This document shows, one piece after another, positions 43,570 to 51,728 of a stretch of 64,000 bases of DNA. The position numbers and the translations under genes were made by a program. Positions within the stretch are counted from its first letter, which is position 1. Every line of letters begins with the position of its first letter. This DNA is from GCA-2733415 sp049614485 (GTDB taxonomy: Bacteria > Bacteroidota > Bacteroidia > Flavobacteriales > Flavobacteriaceae). The DNA is taken from the NCBI GenBank assembly GCA_049614485.1, contig JBMZDR010000002.1, forward strand, positions 124,001-188,000, in the 5' to 3' direction. The notes beneath the pieces were generated by a model that searched no databases, was not told where the DNA came from, and saw nothing but the letters and a program-made list of their open reading frames with translations.

Positions 43570-43653
43570 TGTCATTTCTCTTAAAGAGAGAAATCACATC
43601 CGGGATATTACAATCTAGTGAGATTTCTCAGTCGTTACTTCTTCGAAATGACA
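43570..43653. repeat. REP-like palindromic element between fabH and htpG
   Basis: An 84-base unit bounded by TGTCATTTC (43570-43578) and GAAATGACA (43645-43653). Inside, GAGAAATCAC (43588-43597) pairs with GTGAGATTTCTC (43618-43629) with a small bulge, giving a long stem-loop. From general knowledge, elements with TGTCATTTC ends and a GAGATTTCTC core are common and dispersed in Bacteroidota genomes. No RAYT-type transposase is seen in the window. The ORF across this stretch is therefore a shadow. Confidence 0.7.
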
Positions 43654-43781
43654 CCCCTTCATCATTCGGTATTCAAACTTCATTATTCAATATTCTTATT
43701 CTGCCATCTTGACACCACTACTACATTGGTATTCTATTTGACTATTAGTTTATCAGAACATAATTATTTAAAACATATAAA

Positions 43782-45662
43782 ATGGCTAAAGGAAATATTA
43801 ATGTATCGGTAGAGAATATCTTCCCGTTAATCAAAAAGTTTTTATACTCTGATCATGAAATCTTTTTAAGAGAGTTAATTTCAAATGCAACAGATGCTAC
43901 TTTAAAATTAAAGCATTTAACGCAAATTGGAGAATCTAAAGCAGATTATGGTAATCCGATTATTGAAGTGAAAATTGATAAAGAAGGAAAGAAGATCCAT
44001 ATTATCGATCAAGGTTTAGGGATGACTGCTGATGAAGTTGAAAAGTACATCAACCAAATTGCATTCTCTGGAGCTAATGAATTTTTAGAGCAATACAAAG
44101 AAAAAGTTGAGGATGCTGGAATTATCGGTCACTTTGGTTTAGGGTTCTATTCTGCCTTTATGGTTGCTGATAAAGTAGAGTTAATTACAAAGTCGCATAA
44201 AGACGCACCAGCTGCACATTGGACATGTGATGGTTCTCCAGAGTTCACTTTAGAGGCACATGACAAGACAGATAGAGGTACCGAAATCATTTTACACATT
44301 GCTGAAGATTCTTTAGAGTTTTTAGAAGACAGTAAAATTGGTGGTTTATTGACGAAGTACAATAAATTCATGCCAGTTTCTATTAAATTCGGAACAAAAG
44401 AAGAAACATTACCATTACCAGAAGGTGCCGCTGAAGATGCAAAACCAGAAACGATAACTGTAGATAATATCATCAACAATCCTAACCCAGCATGGACAAA
44501 ACAACCATCTGAATTAGAAGCTGATGATTACAAAGGGTTTTACCAAGAGTTATACCCAGCTCAATTTGAAGAGCCATTATTTAACATTCACTTAAATGTT
44601 GATTACCCGTTTAACTTAACAGGGATTTTATACTTCCCTAAGTTAACAAACGACATTGCGTCACAAAAAGACAGAATTCAATTATACCAAAACCAAGTTT
44701 TTGTAACGGATAATGTTGAAGGAATAGTTCCTGAATTTTTAACCATGTTACGCGGTGTTATCGATTCTCCAGACATCCCATTAAACGTGTCGCGTTCTTA
44801 CTTACAAGCTGATGGAAATGTAAAGAAAATATCGTCTTACATTACTCGTAAAGTAGCTGACAAATTAAGTTCTTTATACAAATCAGACAGAGCTGAATTT
44901 GAAGCAAAATGGAACGATGTAAAAATCGTTATTGAGTACGGTATGTTATCTGAGCCTAAATTCTTTGAAAAGGCTGACAAGTTTGCATTATACCCAACAA
45001 CAGATGGTAAATATTTAACTTTTGAAGAGTTAACAACTGCAATTAAAGACACTCAAACCGATAAAGACGGTAAAACTGTTGTGTTATATGCGTCTAATAA
45101 AGATGAACAACACAGTTATATCAAAGCAGCTGAAGACAAAGGATACAAAGTTGTTTTATTAGATTCGCCTATCGTTTCTCACTTAATTCAAAAATTAGAA
45201 ACTGAAAAAGAAAACATGTCTTTTGCACGTGTTGATGGTGATCATATTGACAACTTAATTAAAAAAGATGAGGAGCAAATTTCTAAGTTATCTGACGAAG
45301 AAAAAGAGACTTTAAAAACCGCTTTAGAAGTTGTAGTTCCTAAAGAGAAGTATACAGTACAATTAGAAGCAATGGCTTCTGATGCTTCTCCGTTTATGAT
45401 TACACAACCAGAATTTATGCGTCGTATGAAAGAGATGCAACAATCTGGTGGTAATGGAATGTTCGGAAACTTCCCTGAAATGTACAACTTGATTGTAAAC
45501 TCTAATCACGCTTTAGTTTCTGATATTTTAAATGAAAAAGACGCTGCTAAAAAAGAGACTTTAATTAAACAAAGTTTAGACTTAGCCCGTTTATCTCAAG
45601 GATTGTTGACAGGAGAAGAGTTAACAAACTTTATTTCTCGTAGTTACGAAATGATCAAGTAA
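43782..45662 (+). CDS. htpG: Molecular chaperone HtpG (bacterial Hsp90)
   Basis: A 626-residue cytosolic ATP-dependent chaperone. The GHKL ATPase domain shows FLRELISNATDATLKLK, the nucleotide loop DQGLGMTADEVE, IGHFGLGFYSAFMVADKVEL and RGTEIILHI. The middle domain follows (VFVTDNVEGIVPEFLTMLRGVIDSPDIPLNVSRSYLQ) and the dimerisation domain ends the protein without a eukaryotic MEEVD tail. The start MAKGNINVSVENIFPL is typical. Single gene with a strong terminator. Confidence 0.97.
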   Translation: MAKGNINVSVENIFPLIKKFLYSDHEIFLRELISNATDATLKLKHLTQIGESKADYGNPIIEVKIDKEGKKIHIIDQGLGMTADEVEKYINQIAFSGANEFLEQYKEKVEDAGIIGHFGLGFYSAFMVADKVELITKSHKDAPAAHWTCDGSPEFTLEAHDKTDRGTEIILHIAEDSLEFLEDSKIGGLLTKYNKFMPVSIKFGTKEETLPLPEGAAEDAKPETITVDNIINNPNPAWTKQPSELEADDYKGFYQELYPAQFEEPLFNIHLNVDYPFNLTGILYFPKLTNDIASQKDRIQLYQNQVFVTDNVEGIVPEFLTMLRGVIDSPDIPLNVSRSYLQADGNVKKISSYITRKVADKLSSLYKSDRAEFEAKWNDVKIVIEYGMLSEPKFFEKADKFALYPTTDGKYLTFEELTTAIKDTQTDKDGKTVVLYASNKDEQHSYIKAAEDKGYKVVLLDSPIVSHLIQKLETEKENMSFARVDGDHIDNLIKKDEEQISKLSDEEKETLKTALEVVVPKEKYTVQLEAMASDASPFMITQPEFMRRMKEMQQSGGNGMFGNFPEMYNLIVNSNHALVSDILNEKDAAKKETLIKQSLDLARLSQGLLTGEELTNFISRSYEMIK

Positions 45663-45684
45663 CAGATATTATCTGATTTATTTT

Positions 45685-45714
45685 AAAAAGCCACTTCAAT
45701 TGAAGTGGCTTTTT
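45685..45714 (+). terminator. Terminator of htpG
   Basis: Perfect palindrome: AAAAAGCCACTTCAA directly abuts TTGAAGTGGCTTTTT, 23 bases after the stop. Confidence 0.85.
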
Positions 45715-45852
45715 AGTTTAAATGGTTTGGGGTATTGACTACTATCTTTAGAATTACATTACCTTCTAATGTCCTTATATTCAATACTAATACATATTCA
45801 AATGCTATGCCATTTTCATGCCTCATAGTCATATTTTTTTGTATCTTTAAGT

Positions 45853-46233
45853 ATGGATGCACTCACGGACAGATTAAAACTTCATAAATTTAAAGATGTT
45901 TATATTTTAAATAAACCATCTATGTTTGATCATGTATTTTCTGAAGAAAAGTACGCTGAATCCTTAGTGCACACATCCTGTGTAGACTGTGCATTAGTTT
46001 TTGTACGTTCAAAGGACAACTTCATTAATCAAATGCTAACCTTATTCCCTCGTTTACAAGACCATTCCACACTTTGGGTCATCTACCCAATGGGTACAAC
46101 AAAAAAGGAACTCGCAAGCTTGCATCTTGAATTTGATTGGGATTTTTTAGGAGACTATCGTTTACAACCTACGCGACAAATAAACGTAAACTCCAATTGG
46201 AACGCTATAAAGCTTAAGAAAATGAAAACGTAA
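45853..46233 (+). CDS. DUF3052-like protein of unknown function
   Basis: A 126-residue cytosolic protein. The arrangement of a first strand (DVYILNKPSMF), a CALVFVRSKDNFINQML segment and STLWVIYPMGTTKKEL recalls the DUF3052 family (Rossmann-like, pattern vvfvr...LWvaypK). There are two cysteines in HTSCVDCALVF. No known reaction. It lies between htpG and ftsY; its -7-like element is TATCTTTA. A bidirectional terminator separates it from ftsY. Confidence 0.6.
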   Translation: MDALTDRLKLHKFKDVYILNKPSMFDHVFSEEKYAESLVHTSCVDCALVFVRSKDNFINQMLTLFPRLQDHSTLWVIYPMGTTKKELASLHLEFDWDFLGDYRLQPTRQINVNSNWNAIKLKKMKT

Positions 46234-46245
46234 AACATTTATGAA

Positions 46246-46284
46246 ACAACAAAGCGAGACGGTAAACCAGTCTCGCTTTGTTGT
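46246..46284. terminator. Bidirectional terminator between DUF3052-like gene and ftsY
   Basis: ACAACAAAGCGAGAC (46246-46260) pairs perfectly with GTCTCGCTTTGTTGT (46270-46284). The genes converge here. Confidence 0.85.
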
Positions 46285-46300
46285 AATTTTTCAGTATGTT

Positions 46301-47254
46301 TTATTTAAAAAACGAATCTACAAATTCATATTTATTAAACACCTGTAAATCATCAATACCTTCACCTACACCAATATATTTTACTGGAATTTGAAATTGA
46401 TCAGAAATTCCAATAACAACACCACCTTTAGCAGTACCATCTAATTTTGTAACGGCTAATGAAGTTACTTCCGTAGCTGCTGTAAATTGCTTTGCTTGTT
46501 CAAAGGCGTTTTGACCTGTAGAACCGTCTAAAACCAATAACACATCATGTGGCGCATCTCCTACTACTTTTTGCATCACACGTTTAATTTTGGTTAACTC
46601 GTTCATTAAGTTTACTTTATTATGTAAACGCCCTGCCGTATCAATAATAATAACATCAGCATTTTGAGCAACACCAGACTCTAAGGTATCGAAAGCTACA
46701 GATGCTGGGTCACTTCCCATTTCTTGCCTTACCAAAGGGACATCTACTCTATCTGCCCAAACTTGTAGTTGATCAATAGCGGCAGCTCTAAATGTATCAG
46801 CAGCACCTAAGACTACGTTTAAACCTTGATTTTTAAATTGATGTGCCAACTTACCAATTGTTGTTGTTTTACCAACACCGTTTACTCCTACTACCATTAA
46901 CACATATGGCTTATGCTGTTTAGGCACACTAAACTCTTTCTCTTCTCCTGAGTTAGTTTCTGATAAAAGTCCCGCAATCTCCTCTCTTAAAATTTTATTA
47001 AGCTCGTCTGTACCTAAATATTTATCTTTAGCTATACGCGCTTCTATTCTATCAATGACCTTTAGTGTTGTTTCAACACCGACGTCACTAGACACAAGAA
47101 CTTCTTCCAGGTTATCTAAGACATCATCATCAACTTTAGATTTCCCAGCAACTGCTTTGCTTAATTTAGACAAAAATGATGTATTTGTTTTCTCTAAACC
47201 TTTGTCTAAAGTCTCTTTTTTATCTTTTGAAAATATCTTTTTAAAAAAACTCAT
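46301..47254 (-). CDS. ftsY: Signal recognition particle receptor FtsY
   Basis: A 317-residue SRP-GTPase. The N domain is short (MSFFKKIFSKDKKETL...), with only a small acidic A region. The G domain has GVNGVGKTTT (G1, about 123-132), DTFRAAAIDQL (insertion box), DTAGRLHNKVNL (G3), TKLDGTAKGG (G4) and YIGVGEGIDDLQVF. It docks ribosome-SRP complexes at the membrane. It is the distal gene of the rpmB-rpmG-DUF4295-ftsY operon, a typical arrangement in Flavobacteriia. Confidence 0.96.
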   Translation of the reverse strand: MSFFKKIFSKDKKETLDKGLEKTNTSFLSKLSKAVAGKSKVDDDVLDNLEEVLVSSDVGVETTLKVIDRIEARIAKDKYLGTDELNKILREEIAGLLSETNSGEEKEFSVPKQHKPYVLMVVGVNGVGKTTTIGKLAHQFKNQGLNVVLGAADTFRAAAIDQLQVWADRVDVPLVRQEMGSDPASVAFDTLESGVAQNADVIIIDTAGRLHNKVNLMNELTKIKRVMQKVVGDAPHDVLLVLDGSTGQNAFEQAKQFTAATEVTSLAVTKLDGTAKGGVVIGISDQFQIPVKYIGVGEGIDDLQVFNKYEFVDSFFK

Positions 47255-47385
47255 AACTTAATTTTATTATTACTTAAATATAACAAAAAGGACACCAAAA
47301 AAGTGCTTATGTTATATTGTCAGTAAACACAAAAAGCTACTTTCTATTTTAAGAAAGTAGCTAGATATTGTTTATAACTAAAAAA

Positions 47386-47538
47386 TTATTTTTTAGCTAA
47401 CCAGTCCTTTACTTGTTCTGGTTGCATAACAGCTTCAACAAATGTGTAAGCTCCTGTTTTTGGAGATTTCACCATTTTAACTGCTTTACTTAATCTTTTA
47501 GATCCTGTCTGTAACGTTGCTACTGATTTCTTTGCCAT
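47386..47538 (-). CDS. DUF4295 small protein (50 residues)
   Basis: A 50-residue basic protein starting MAKKSVATLQTGSKRLSKAVKM and ending DWLAKK. It matches the DUF4295 family that in Bacteroidota nearly always sits between rpmG and ftsY, so a ribosome-related role is inferred. Found by reading the gap by hand: start ATG at 47538, stop at 47386, with only 8 bases between it and rpmG. Confidence 0.9.
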   Translation of the reverse strand: MAKKSVATLQTGSKRLSKAVKMVKSPKTGAYTFVEAVMQPEQVKDWLAKK

Positions 47539-47546
47539 GACTAAAC

Positions 47547-47729
47547 TTATTTAATTTCTTTATGAACAGTCATTTTTTTCAAGATAGAGTTAAATTTCTT
47601 TATCTCTAATCTATCTGGAGTGTTCTTTTTATTTTTTGTTGTAATGTATCTTGAAGTTCCAGGTTGACCTGAAGCTTTGTGTTCTGTACATTCTAAAATT
47701 ACCTGGACTCTATTACCTTTCTTTGCCAT
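47547..47729 (-). CDS. rpmG: Ribosomal protein L33
   Basis: A 60-residue 50S subunit protein, MAKKGNRVQVILECTEHKASG...TTKNKKNTPDRLEIKKF. It has only one cysteine (C14) and so is a zinc-free C-minus form. Second gene of the operon, 24 bases behind rpmB. Confidence 0.96.
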   Translation of the reverse strand: MAKKGNRVQVILECTEHKASGQPGTSRYITTKNKKNTPDRLEIKKFNSILKKMTVHKEIK

Positions 47730-47753
47730 TTCTCTTGTCTTTTAAACGTTAAA

Positions 47754-47993
47754 CTATTTGTTTAAAAATCCTTTTGCTCTAGCCTCTTTAATTACTGCAG
47801 CAATTCCTTTTTTGTTGATAGTTTTCAACGCAGCAGCAGAAACTTTTAATGTAATCCACTTATCCTCTTCTGGAATATAAAAACGTTTTTTTAATAGATT
47901 GGCGTTAAATTTACGCTTTGTTCTATTCATTGCATGAGAAACATTGTTTCCAACCATTGCTTTTTTTCCAGTAAGTTCACAAACTCTTGACAT
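47754..47993 (-). CDS. rpmB: Ribosomal protein L28
   Basis: A 79-residue 50S subunit protein, MSRVCELTGKKAMVGNNVSHAMNRTKRKF, with the usual basic N-terminus and KRFYIPEEDKWITLKVSAAAL core. First gene of the operon. Confidence 0.97.
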   Translation of the reverse strand: MSRVCELTGKKAMVGNNVSHAMNRTKRKFNANLLKKRFYIPEEDKWITLKVSAAALKTINKKGIAAVIKEARAKGFLNK

Positions 47994-48026
47994 TTCTACT
48001 TTCTTTAGTTATTTCTAAACGAGGTG

Positions 48027-48057
48027 CAAATTTAGAGCTTTTCATCAATTACACAAA
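48027..48057 (-). promoter_or_regulatory. Promoter of the rpmB operon (TTTG-N19-TAAATTTG)
   Basis: On the minus strand the -33 TTTG is at 48057-48054 and the -7 TAAATTTG at 48034-48027, 19 bases apart, a near-perfect Bacteroidota promoter. It leads to a leader of about 25 bases. Confidence 0.75.
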
Positions 48058-48139
48058 GAAAAATCTTAAAATATTTAAAGTATTTTTACTTTCTGACGGT
48101 TTTAGCCTTAATTCTCTCTTATAAGTATAACAAATACCG

Positions 48140-49384
48140 CTATTTAGCATTTGTAATTTCTTTAATTAATAATTCAAAAGCTTTGTTTTTTGCCCTCTGA
48201 ATTACTCTAAATCTATTGGTTCCGAAATTAAACTCTTCAACTATTACTTTTTCTGGCGAAGCTATAGCGATAAAAACAGTTCCAATTTCTGCATCAGAAT
48301 CGCCTTTTGTTGGTCCAGCATTTCCTGTTGTGGCAATTGCATAATCTGATTTAAATTGCTCTTTTATCTTAAGAGCCATTTCACAGGCAACAACTTCGCT
48401 CACAACCGAATTATACGCAATAACACTCGCATCTAAACCTAAAACAGAAGATTTTGTTTCTGTTTGATAGGTAACCATACCCCCTTTAAAAAATGGTGAA
48501 ACACCTTCGTTTTGTGTTAAGCAAGATGCTATAAAGCCTCCAGTACAACTTTCTGCTACTGCAAGAGTTTGTTTTTTAGCAATGAGTAGTTTTTTTAATG
48601 CTGTTTCAGGTGTTGCTTCATCATAACCAATGATTGCCTCTCCTAAAAGTTTTTTTAGCTTGTGTAGTTCAGAGTTTATAACTCGTTCAACATCATCTTT
48701 ATTGTCGCCTGTTGCAGACAATCGTAACCTAACCACTCCAAGACTAGGTAAATATGCTAAACTCAAAACGTTTGGCAGTGCATTTTCCCATTCAGAAATT
48801 TGTTCTGCAAGCACGCTTTCTGCAATTCCTTGAGTAATTACAGTTTTATGCTGTATGTAAGGCATGTTAAACTGTGACGTTAACCTAGGTATAACCTCAT
48901 CTTTTAATATTGCCTTCATTTCATAAGGCACACCAGGTAACGAAATAATTGCTTTGCCGTTGTTATAAAACCACATTCCTGGAGCAGTACCATTAGAATT
49001 ATGTAAAACCTCAGCTTTTGACGGCACCAAAGCTTGCATTACATTTAATTTGTTTATCGGAACATTTAATTGAGATAGCAACTCTTCTACATGCTCTAAA
49101 ACTTTTGTATTCTCAATCAATTCATCATTGAAGTACTCACAAAGTGTTAATTTTGTAATGTCATCTTTTGTTGGCCCTAGGCCACCAGTAATAATTATGA
49201 TATCCGCTCTTGATTCAGCTTCTTTTAAAGCTGTTAAGATATGGAGCTTATCATCTTGTATTGAAGAAATTTGATGTACTGATACACCAATTTTATTAAG
49301 CGCCTTACCTATATATGCTGAATTAGAGTCTACTATTTGTCCAATTAAAATTTCATCCCCAATAGTTATTATTTCTGCTCTCAT
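48140..49384 (-). CDS. cinA: CinA family protein (nicotinamide-nucleotide amidase with MoCF domain)
   Basis: A 414-residue fusion. Residues about 1-170 form the molybdopterin-binding-like COG1058 domain (AEIITIGDEILIGQIVDSNS, TGGLGPTKDDITK). The C-terminal domain (about 255-410) is the NMN amidase with LAVAESCTGGFIASCLT and TTGNAGPTKGD. Full-length CinA both salvages NMN and hydrolyses ADP-ribose in characterised bacteria. It is the last gene of a four-gene minus-strand operon; its ATG overlaps the Hpt stop by one base (TAATG). Confidence 0.94.
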   Translation of the reverse strand: MRAEIITIGDEILIGQIVDSNSAYIGKALNKIGVSVHQISSIQDDKLHILTALKEAESRADIIIITGGLGPTKDDITKLTLCEYFNDELIENTKVLEHVEELLSQLNVPINKLNVMQALVPSKAEVLHNSNGTAPGMWFYNNGKAIISLPGVPYEMKAILKDEVIPRLTSQFNMPYIQHKTVITQGIAESVLAEQISEWENALPNVLSLAYLPSLGVVRLRLSATGDNKDDVERVINSELHKLKKLLGEAIIGYDEATPETALKKLLIAKKQTLAVAESCTGGFIASCLTQNEGVSPFFKGGMVTYQTETKSSVLGLDASVIAYNSVVSEVVACEMALKIKEQFKSDYAIATTGNAGPTKGDSDAEIGTVFIAIASPEKVIVEEFNFGTNRFRVIQRAKNKAFELLIKEITNAK

Positions 49385-49725
49385 TATAATTCGAAATCAG
49401 ATTTCAACTCTGAAATTACCACTTTAATTACAGTGCTAAATTGCTTGAACTCATTAGTGATGTCTTTATCATGTTGTTCAAACTTTCCCCAATCTTGAAT
49501 TACTATAAGATTATCATATACCGGGATATCAAACAACTGAATGGTTGGTTTAATTTTGTGTGCATTTTGGTAAACTTTTCCAAAATTACATTTATTAATG
49601 CCGTTTTCTATTTCTGAAACCGCCTCTGGCACTTCTTCCAAAAAAGCAGCAGCAATGGCAGCAATAAAATCATTATCACCTGAAGCTAACTCTGTTACCT
49701 TATTTAAACTATAATTTTCCGCCAT
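49384..49725 (-). CDS. Stand-alone histidine phosphotransfer (Hpt) protein
   Basis: A 113-residue four-helix protein. The phosphorylatable histidine sits in YQNAHKIKPTIQLFDI, the Hpt pattern AHxLKxxxxxlG with the glycine changed. No kinase or receiver gene lies within 29 kb, so its partners are encoded elsewhere. Its position between FAH hydrolase and cinA in a housekeeping operon is unexpected but recurs in Flavobacteriia as far as I know. The stop overlaps the cinA start. Confidence 0.78.
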   Translation of the reverse strand: MAENYSLNKVTELASGDNDFIAAIAAAFLEEVPEAVSEIENGINKCNFGKVYQNAHKIKPTIQLFDIPVYDNLIVIQDWGKFEQHDKDITNEFKQFSTVIKVVISELKSDFEL

Positions 49726-49746
49726 ACCATTACTAACTTTCTATAA

Positions 49747-50358
49747 TTATTTAACTCTGATTGAAAACAATTTTTCTGATTCTAAAAACCCTTCTAAAGT
49801 GTCGTTAGCATTAACTTTACCAACTCCGGAAGGTGTTCCTGTAAAAATAATATCTCCTATTTTTAACGTGAAATACTGTGACACATAAGCTATAAGTTCA
49901 TCTATTTTCCATAGCATATTTGCCGTATGACCAACTTGAACTTTTTCACCGTTTTTTTCTAAACAAAAATTTAACGCATCCATTGATTCAAACTTAGATT
50001 TATCAACCCAGTTTCCTACAACTGCTGCACCATCAAAACTTTTCGCTTTTTCCCAAGGCAAGCCTTTAGCTTTTAATTTTGCTTGCAAATCTCTTGCTGT
50101 AAAATCAATCCCTAAACCAATTTGACTGTAATATTTATGAGAAAATTTCGGGGCAATATATTTCCCTAATTTATCAATTTTGACTAAAACTTCAACTTCA
50201 TAATGCACATCATCACTAAAGTCTGGGATGAAAAAAGGCTGCTTTTTTAATAATATTGACGTATCAGGTTTTAAAAAAACAACTGGCTCTGTTGGACGTT
50301 CGTTTGCCAACTCTTCAATATGTTCAGTATAATTTCTACCAATACAAATAATTTTCAT
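49747..50358 (-). CDS. Fumarylacetoacetate hydrolase (FAH) family protein
   Basis: A 203-residue enzyme of the FAH superfamily: start MKIICIGRNYTEHIEEL, metal-binding carboxylates in DDVHYEVEVLVKI, DFTARDLQAKLKAKGLPWEKAKSFDGAAVVG and the loop GDIIFTGTPSGVGKV. These are all the fold landmarks. Members include acylpyruvate hydrolases and oxaloacetate decarboxylase/tautomerases (FAHD1-like), and the size and Glu placement suggest that group; substrate not certain. It follows the exonuclease by 3 bases. Confidence 0.88.
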   Translation of the reverse strand: MKIICIGRNYTEHIEELANERPTEPVVFLKPDTSILLKKQPFFIPDFSDDVHYEVEVLVKIDKLGKYIAPKFSHKYYSQIGLGIDFTARDLQAKLKAKGLPWEKAKSFDGAAVVGNWVDKSKFESMDALNFCLEKNGEKVQVGHTANMLWKIDELIAYVSQYFTLKIGDIIFTGTPSGVGKVNANDTLEGFLESEKLFSIRVK

Positions 50359-50361
50359 CAG

Positions 50362-51135
50362 TTAAAACTTATTAGTTAATTGGCGTAACTTTATAGCCGT
50401 TAATACTTTTTTAGTATATAATGGAAAATCCGCATTCTGAATCCAATTATAATACCCTGGTTCACTTTGCAACACTTCTTCAACTAATTTTCCTTTATGT
50501 TTTCCAAAACTGAACACCTCTTTTTCTTCTTTATTATAGATAATAAACCCTGCAAAATCAACGCTTTTTTTACGTGTACTGAATTCGCTTAAATCTTTAA
50601 TATTATTCTCTAAGTCAGGGTAACGTTCCAACTGCGCTAATAAAATTTCATAGGTTGCATTAGTATCTACTGATGCAGAATGTGCGCCATCAAGATCTTT
50701 TCCGCAATAAAACTTATAACCCGCACTTAACGTTCGTTGTTCTTTTTTATGAAAAATTGTTTGTACATCTACAGTTATCGTATTTTTCATATCAAAATCA
50801 ATTTCTGCGCGTAACATTTCTTCTGCCAATAACGGAATATCAAAACGATCTGAATTAAATCCAGCCAAATCAGAGTCTTTTATCATTTGATACACTACTG
50901 GTGCTAACTCTTTAAAAGTTGGCTCATTAGCTACCTTCTCATTCGTAATTCCGTGAACAGCTGTTGTTTCTGCAGGTATATTCATCTCTGGATTTACCAA
51001 CCATGTTTTACTTTCTTTATTTCCGTTTGGAAATACTTTCAGAATAGATATTTCTACTATTCTATCTTTTGATACCTGAATTCCTGTAGTTTCTAAATCG
51101 AAAAAACAAACCGGTTTATGTAACTTTAACTCCAT
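50362..51135 (-). CDS. DEDDh 3'-5' exonuclease (DnaQ/ExoX type)
   Basis: A 257-residue exonuclease. Motif I is VCFFDLETTGI (D12, E14), the loop AVHGITNEKV follows, motif II is LAGFNSDRFDIPLL and motif III HSASVDTNATYEILL with the general-base histidine. The C-terminal extension (about 200-257, FSFGKHKGKLVEEVLQSEPGYYNWIQNADFP) matches the ExoX-type C-terminal domain, which is absent from simple epsilon subunits. First gene of the exo-FAH-Hpt-cinA operon; a -7 box lies 20 bases upstream. Confidence 0.9.
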   Translation of the reverse strand: MELKLHKPVCFFDLETTGIQVSKDRIVEISILKVFPNGNKESKTWLVNPEMNIPAETTAVHGITNEKVANEPTFKELAPVVYQMIKDSDLAGFNSDRFDIPLLAEEMLRAEIDFDMKNTITVDVQTIFHKKEQRTLSAGYKFYCGKDLDGAHSASVDTNATYEILLAQLERYPDLENNIKDLSEFSTRKKSVDFAGFIIYNKEEKEVFSFGKHKGKLVEEVLQSEPGYYNWIQNADFPLYTKKVLTAIKLRQLTNKF

Positions 51136-51154
51136 TAAAACGCTTATTTACTCA

Positions 51155-51162
51155 CAAATATA
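51155..51162 (-). promoter_or_regulatory. -7 box (TATATTTG) of the exo-FAH-Hpt-cinA operon
   Basis: TATATTTG on the minus strand, 20 bases upstream of the ATG at 51135; a TTG lies 24 bases further up, slightly long. Confidence 0.5.
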
Positions 51163-51328
51163 CAATGTATTTTAGTAGATTAAAGTCAAAAAAACATTAT
51201 CTTTAAGTCATACATCTTAATTTGTATTTTAAACTTCCCCAAATTATATTATACAATACCGACTTATTTATAACACCTTAAAGCGTCATTGTTTTACGGA
51301 ATAATACATTTAACAAAACCATAATTTT

Positions 51329-51691
51329 ATGAGAACATCATTACTATTACTCTTTTTTACGGCATATTTCTGGGTAGGTTACAGCCAACAACCAGAACAG
51401 GTTACTATCATTCAAGAAAAAACAAAACACAAGATTAAACTGTATGCTGTTAACCACACTCAGAGTTCAAAAAAAATACTAGTTGAACTAGAAGCTGATG
51501 GTTTTAGACGAAAATCATTTAAACCCATTTACAAAACGATTAACGCTCATGACACACTTTTATTAACAACTTTAGTAAAACGAAGCAACACAGGCTTAAA
51601 ACTAAATTACGAGTTATATTACGACTCAAGATTAGAGTTATATCAATTACAACAGTCTAAAAAAAGCACCATACAAAAAAAGCGTACTTAA
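51329..51691 (+). CDS. Small secreted hypothetical protein
   Basis: A 120-residue exported protein with signal peptide MRTSLLLLFFTAYFWVGYSQ. The mature part is lysine-rich with strands (KHKIKLYAVNHTQSSKKILVELEADGF) that suggest a small beta-sandwich. I do not recognise a family. Its stop codon lies inside the loop of a terminator hairpin. It is divergent from the exonuclease operon. Confidence 0.6.
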   Translation: MRTSLLLLFFTAYFWVGYSQQPEQVTIIQEKTKHKIKLYAVNHTQSSKKILVELEADGFRRKSFKPIYKTINAHDTLLLTTLVKRSNTGLKLNYELYYDSRLELYQLQQSKKSTIQKKRT

Positions 51692-51708
51692 TAGAGTACG
51701 CTTTTTTT
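51675..51708. terminator. Bidirectional terminator between small secreted gene and E2
   Basis: AAAAAAAGCGTACT (51675-51688) pairs perfectly with AGTACGCTTTTTTT (51695-51708) and contains the stop codon of the small secreted gene. Confidence 0.85.
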
Positions 51709-51728
51709 TGTTGTATGCTTTTGAATTT

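Noticed and set aside
43618..43812. 64-residue ORF upstream of htpG
   Set aside because: It begins inside the REP-like palindrome and overlaps the htpG start; composition is that of a translated repeat.
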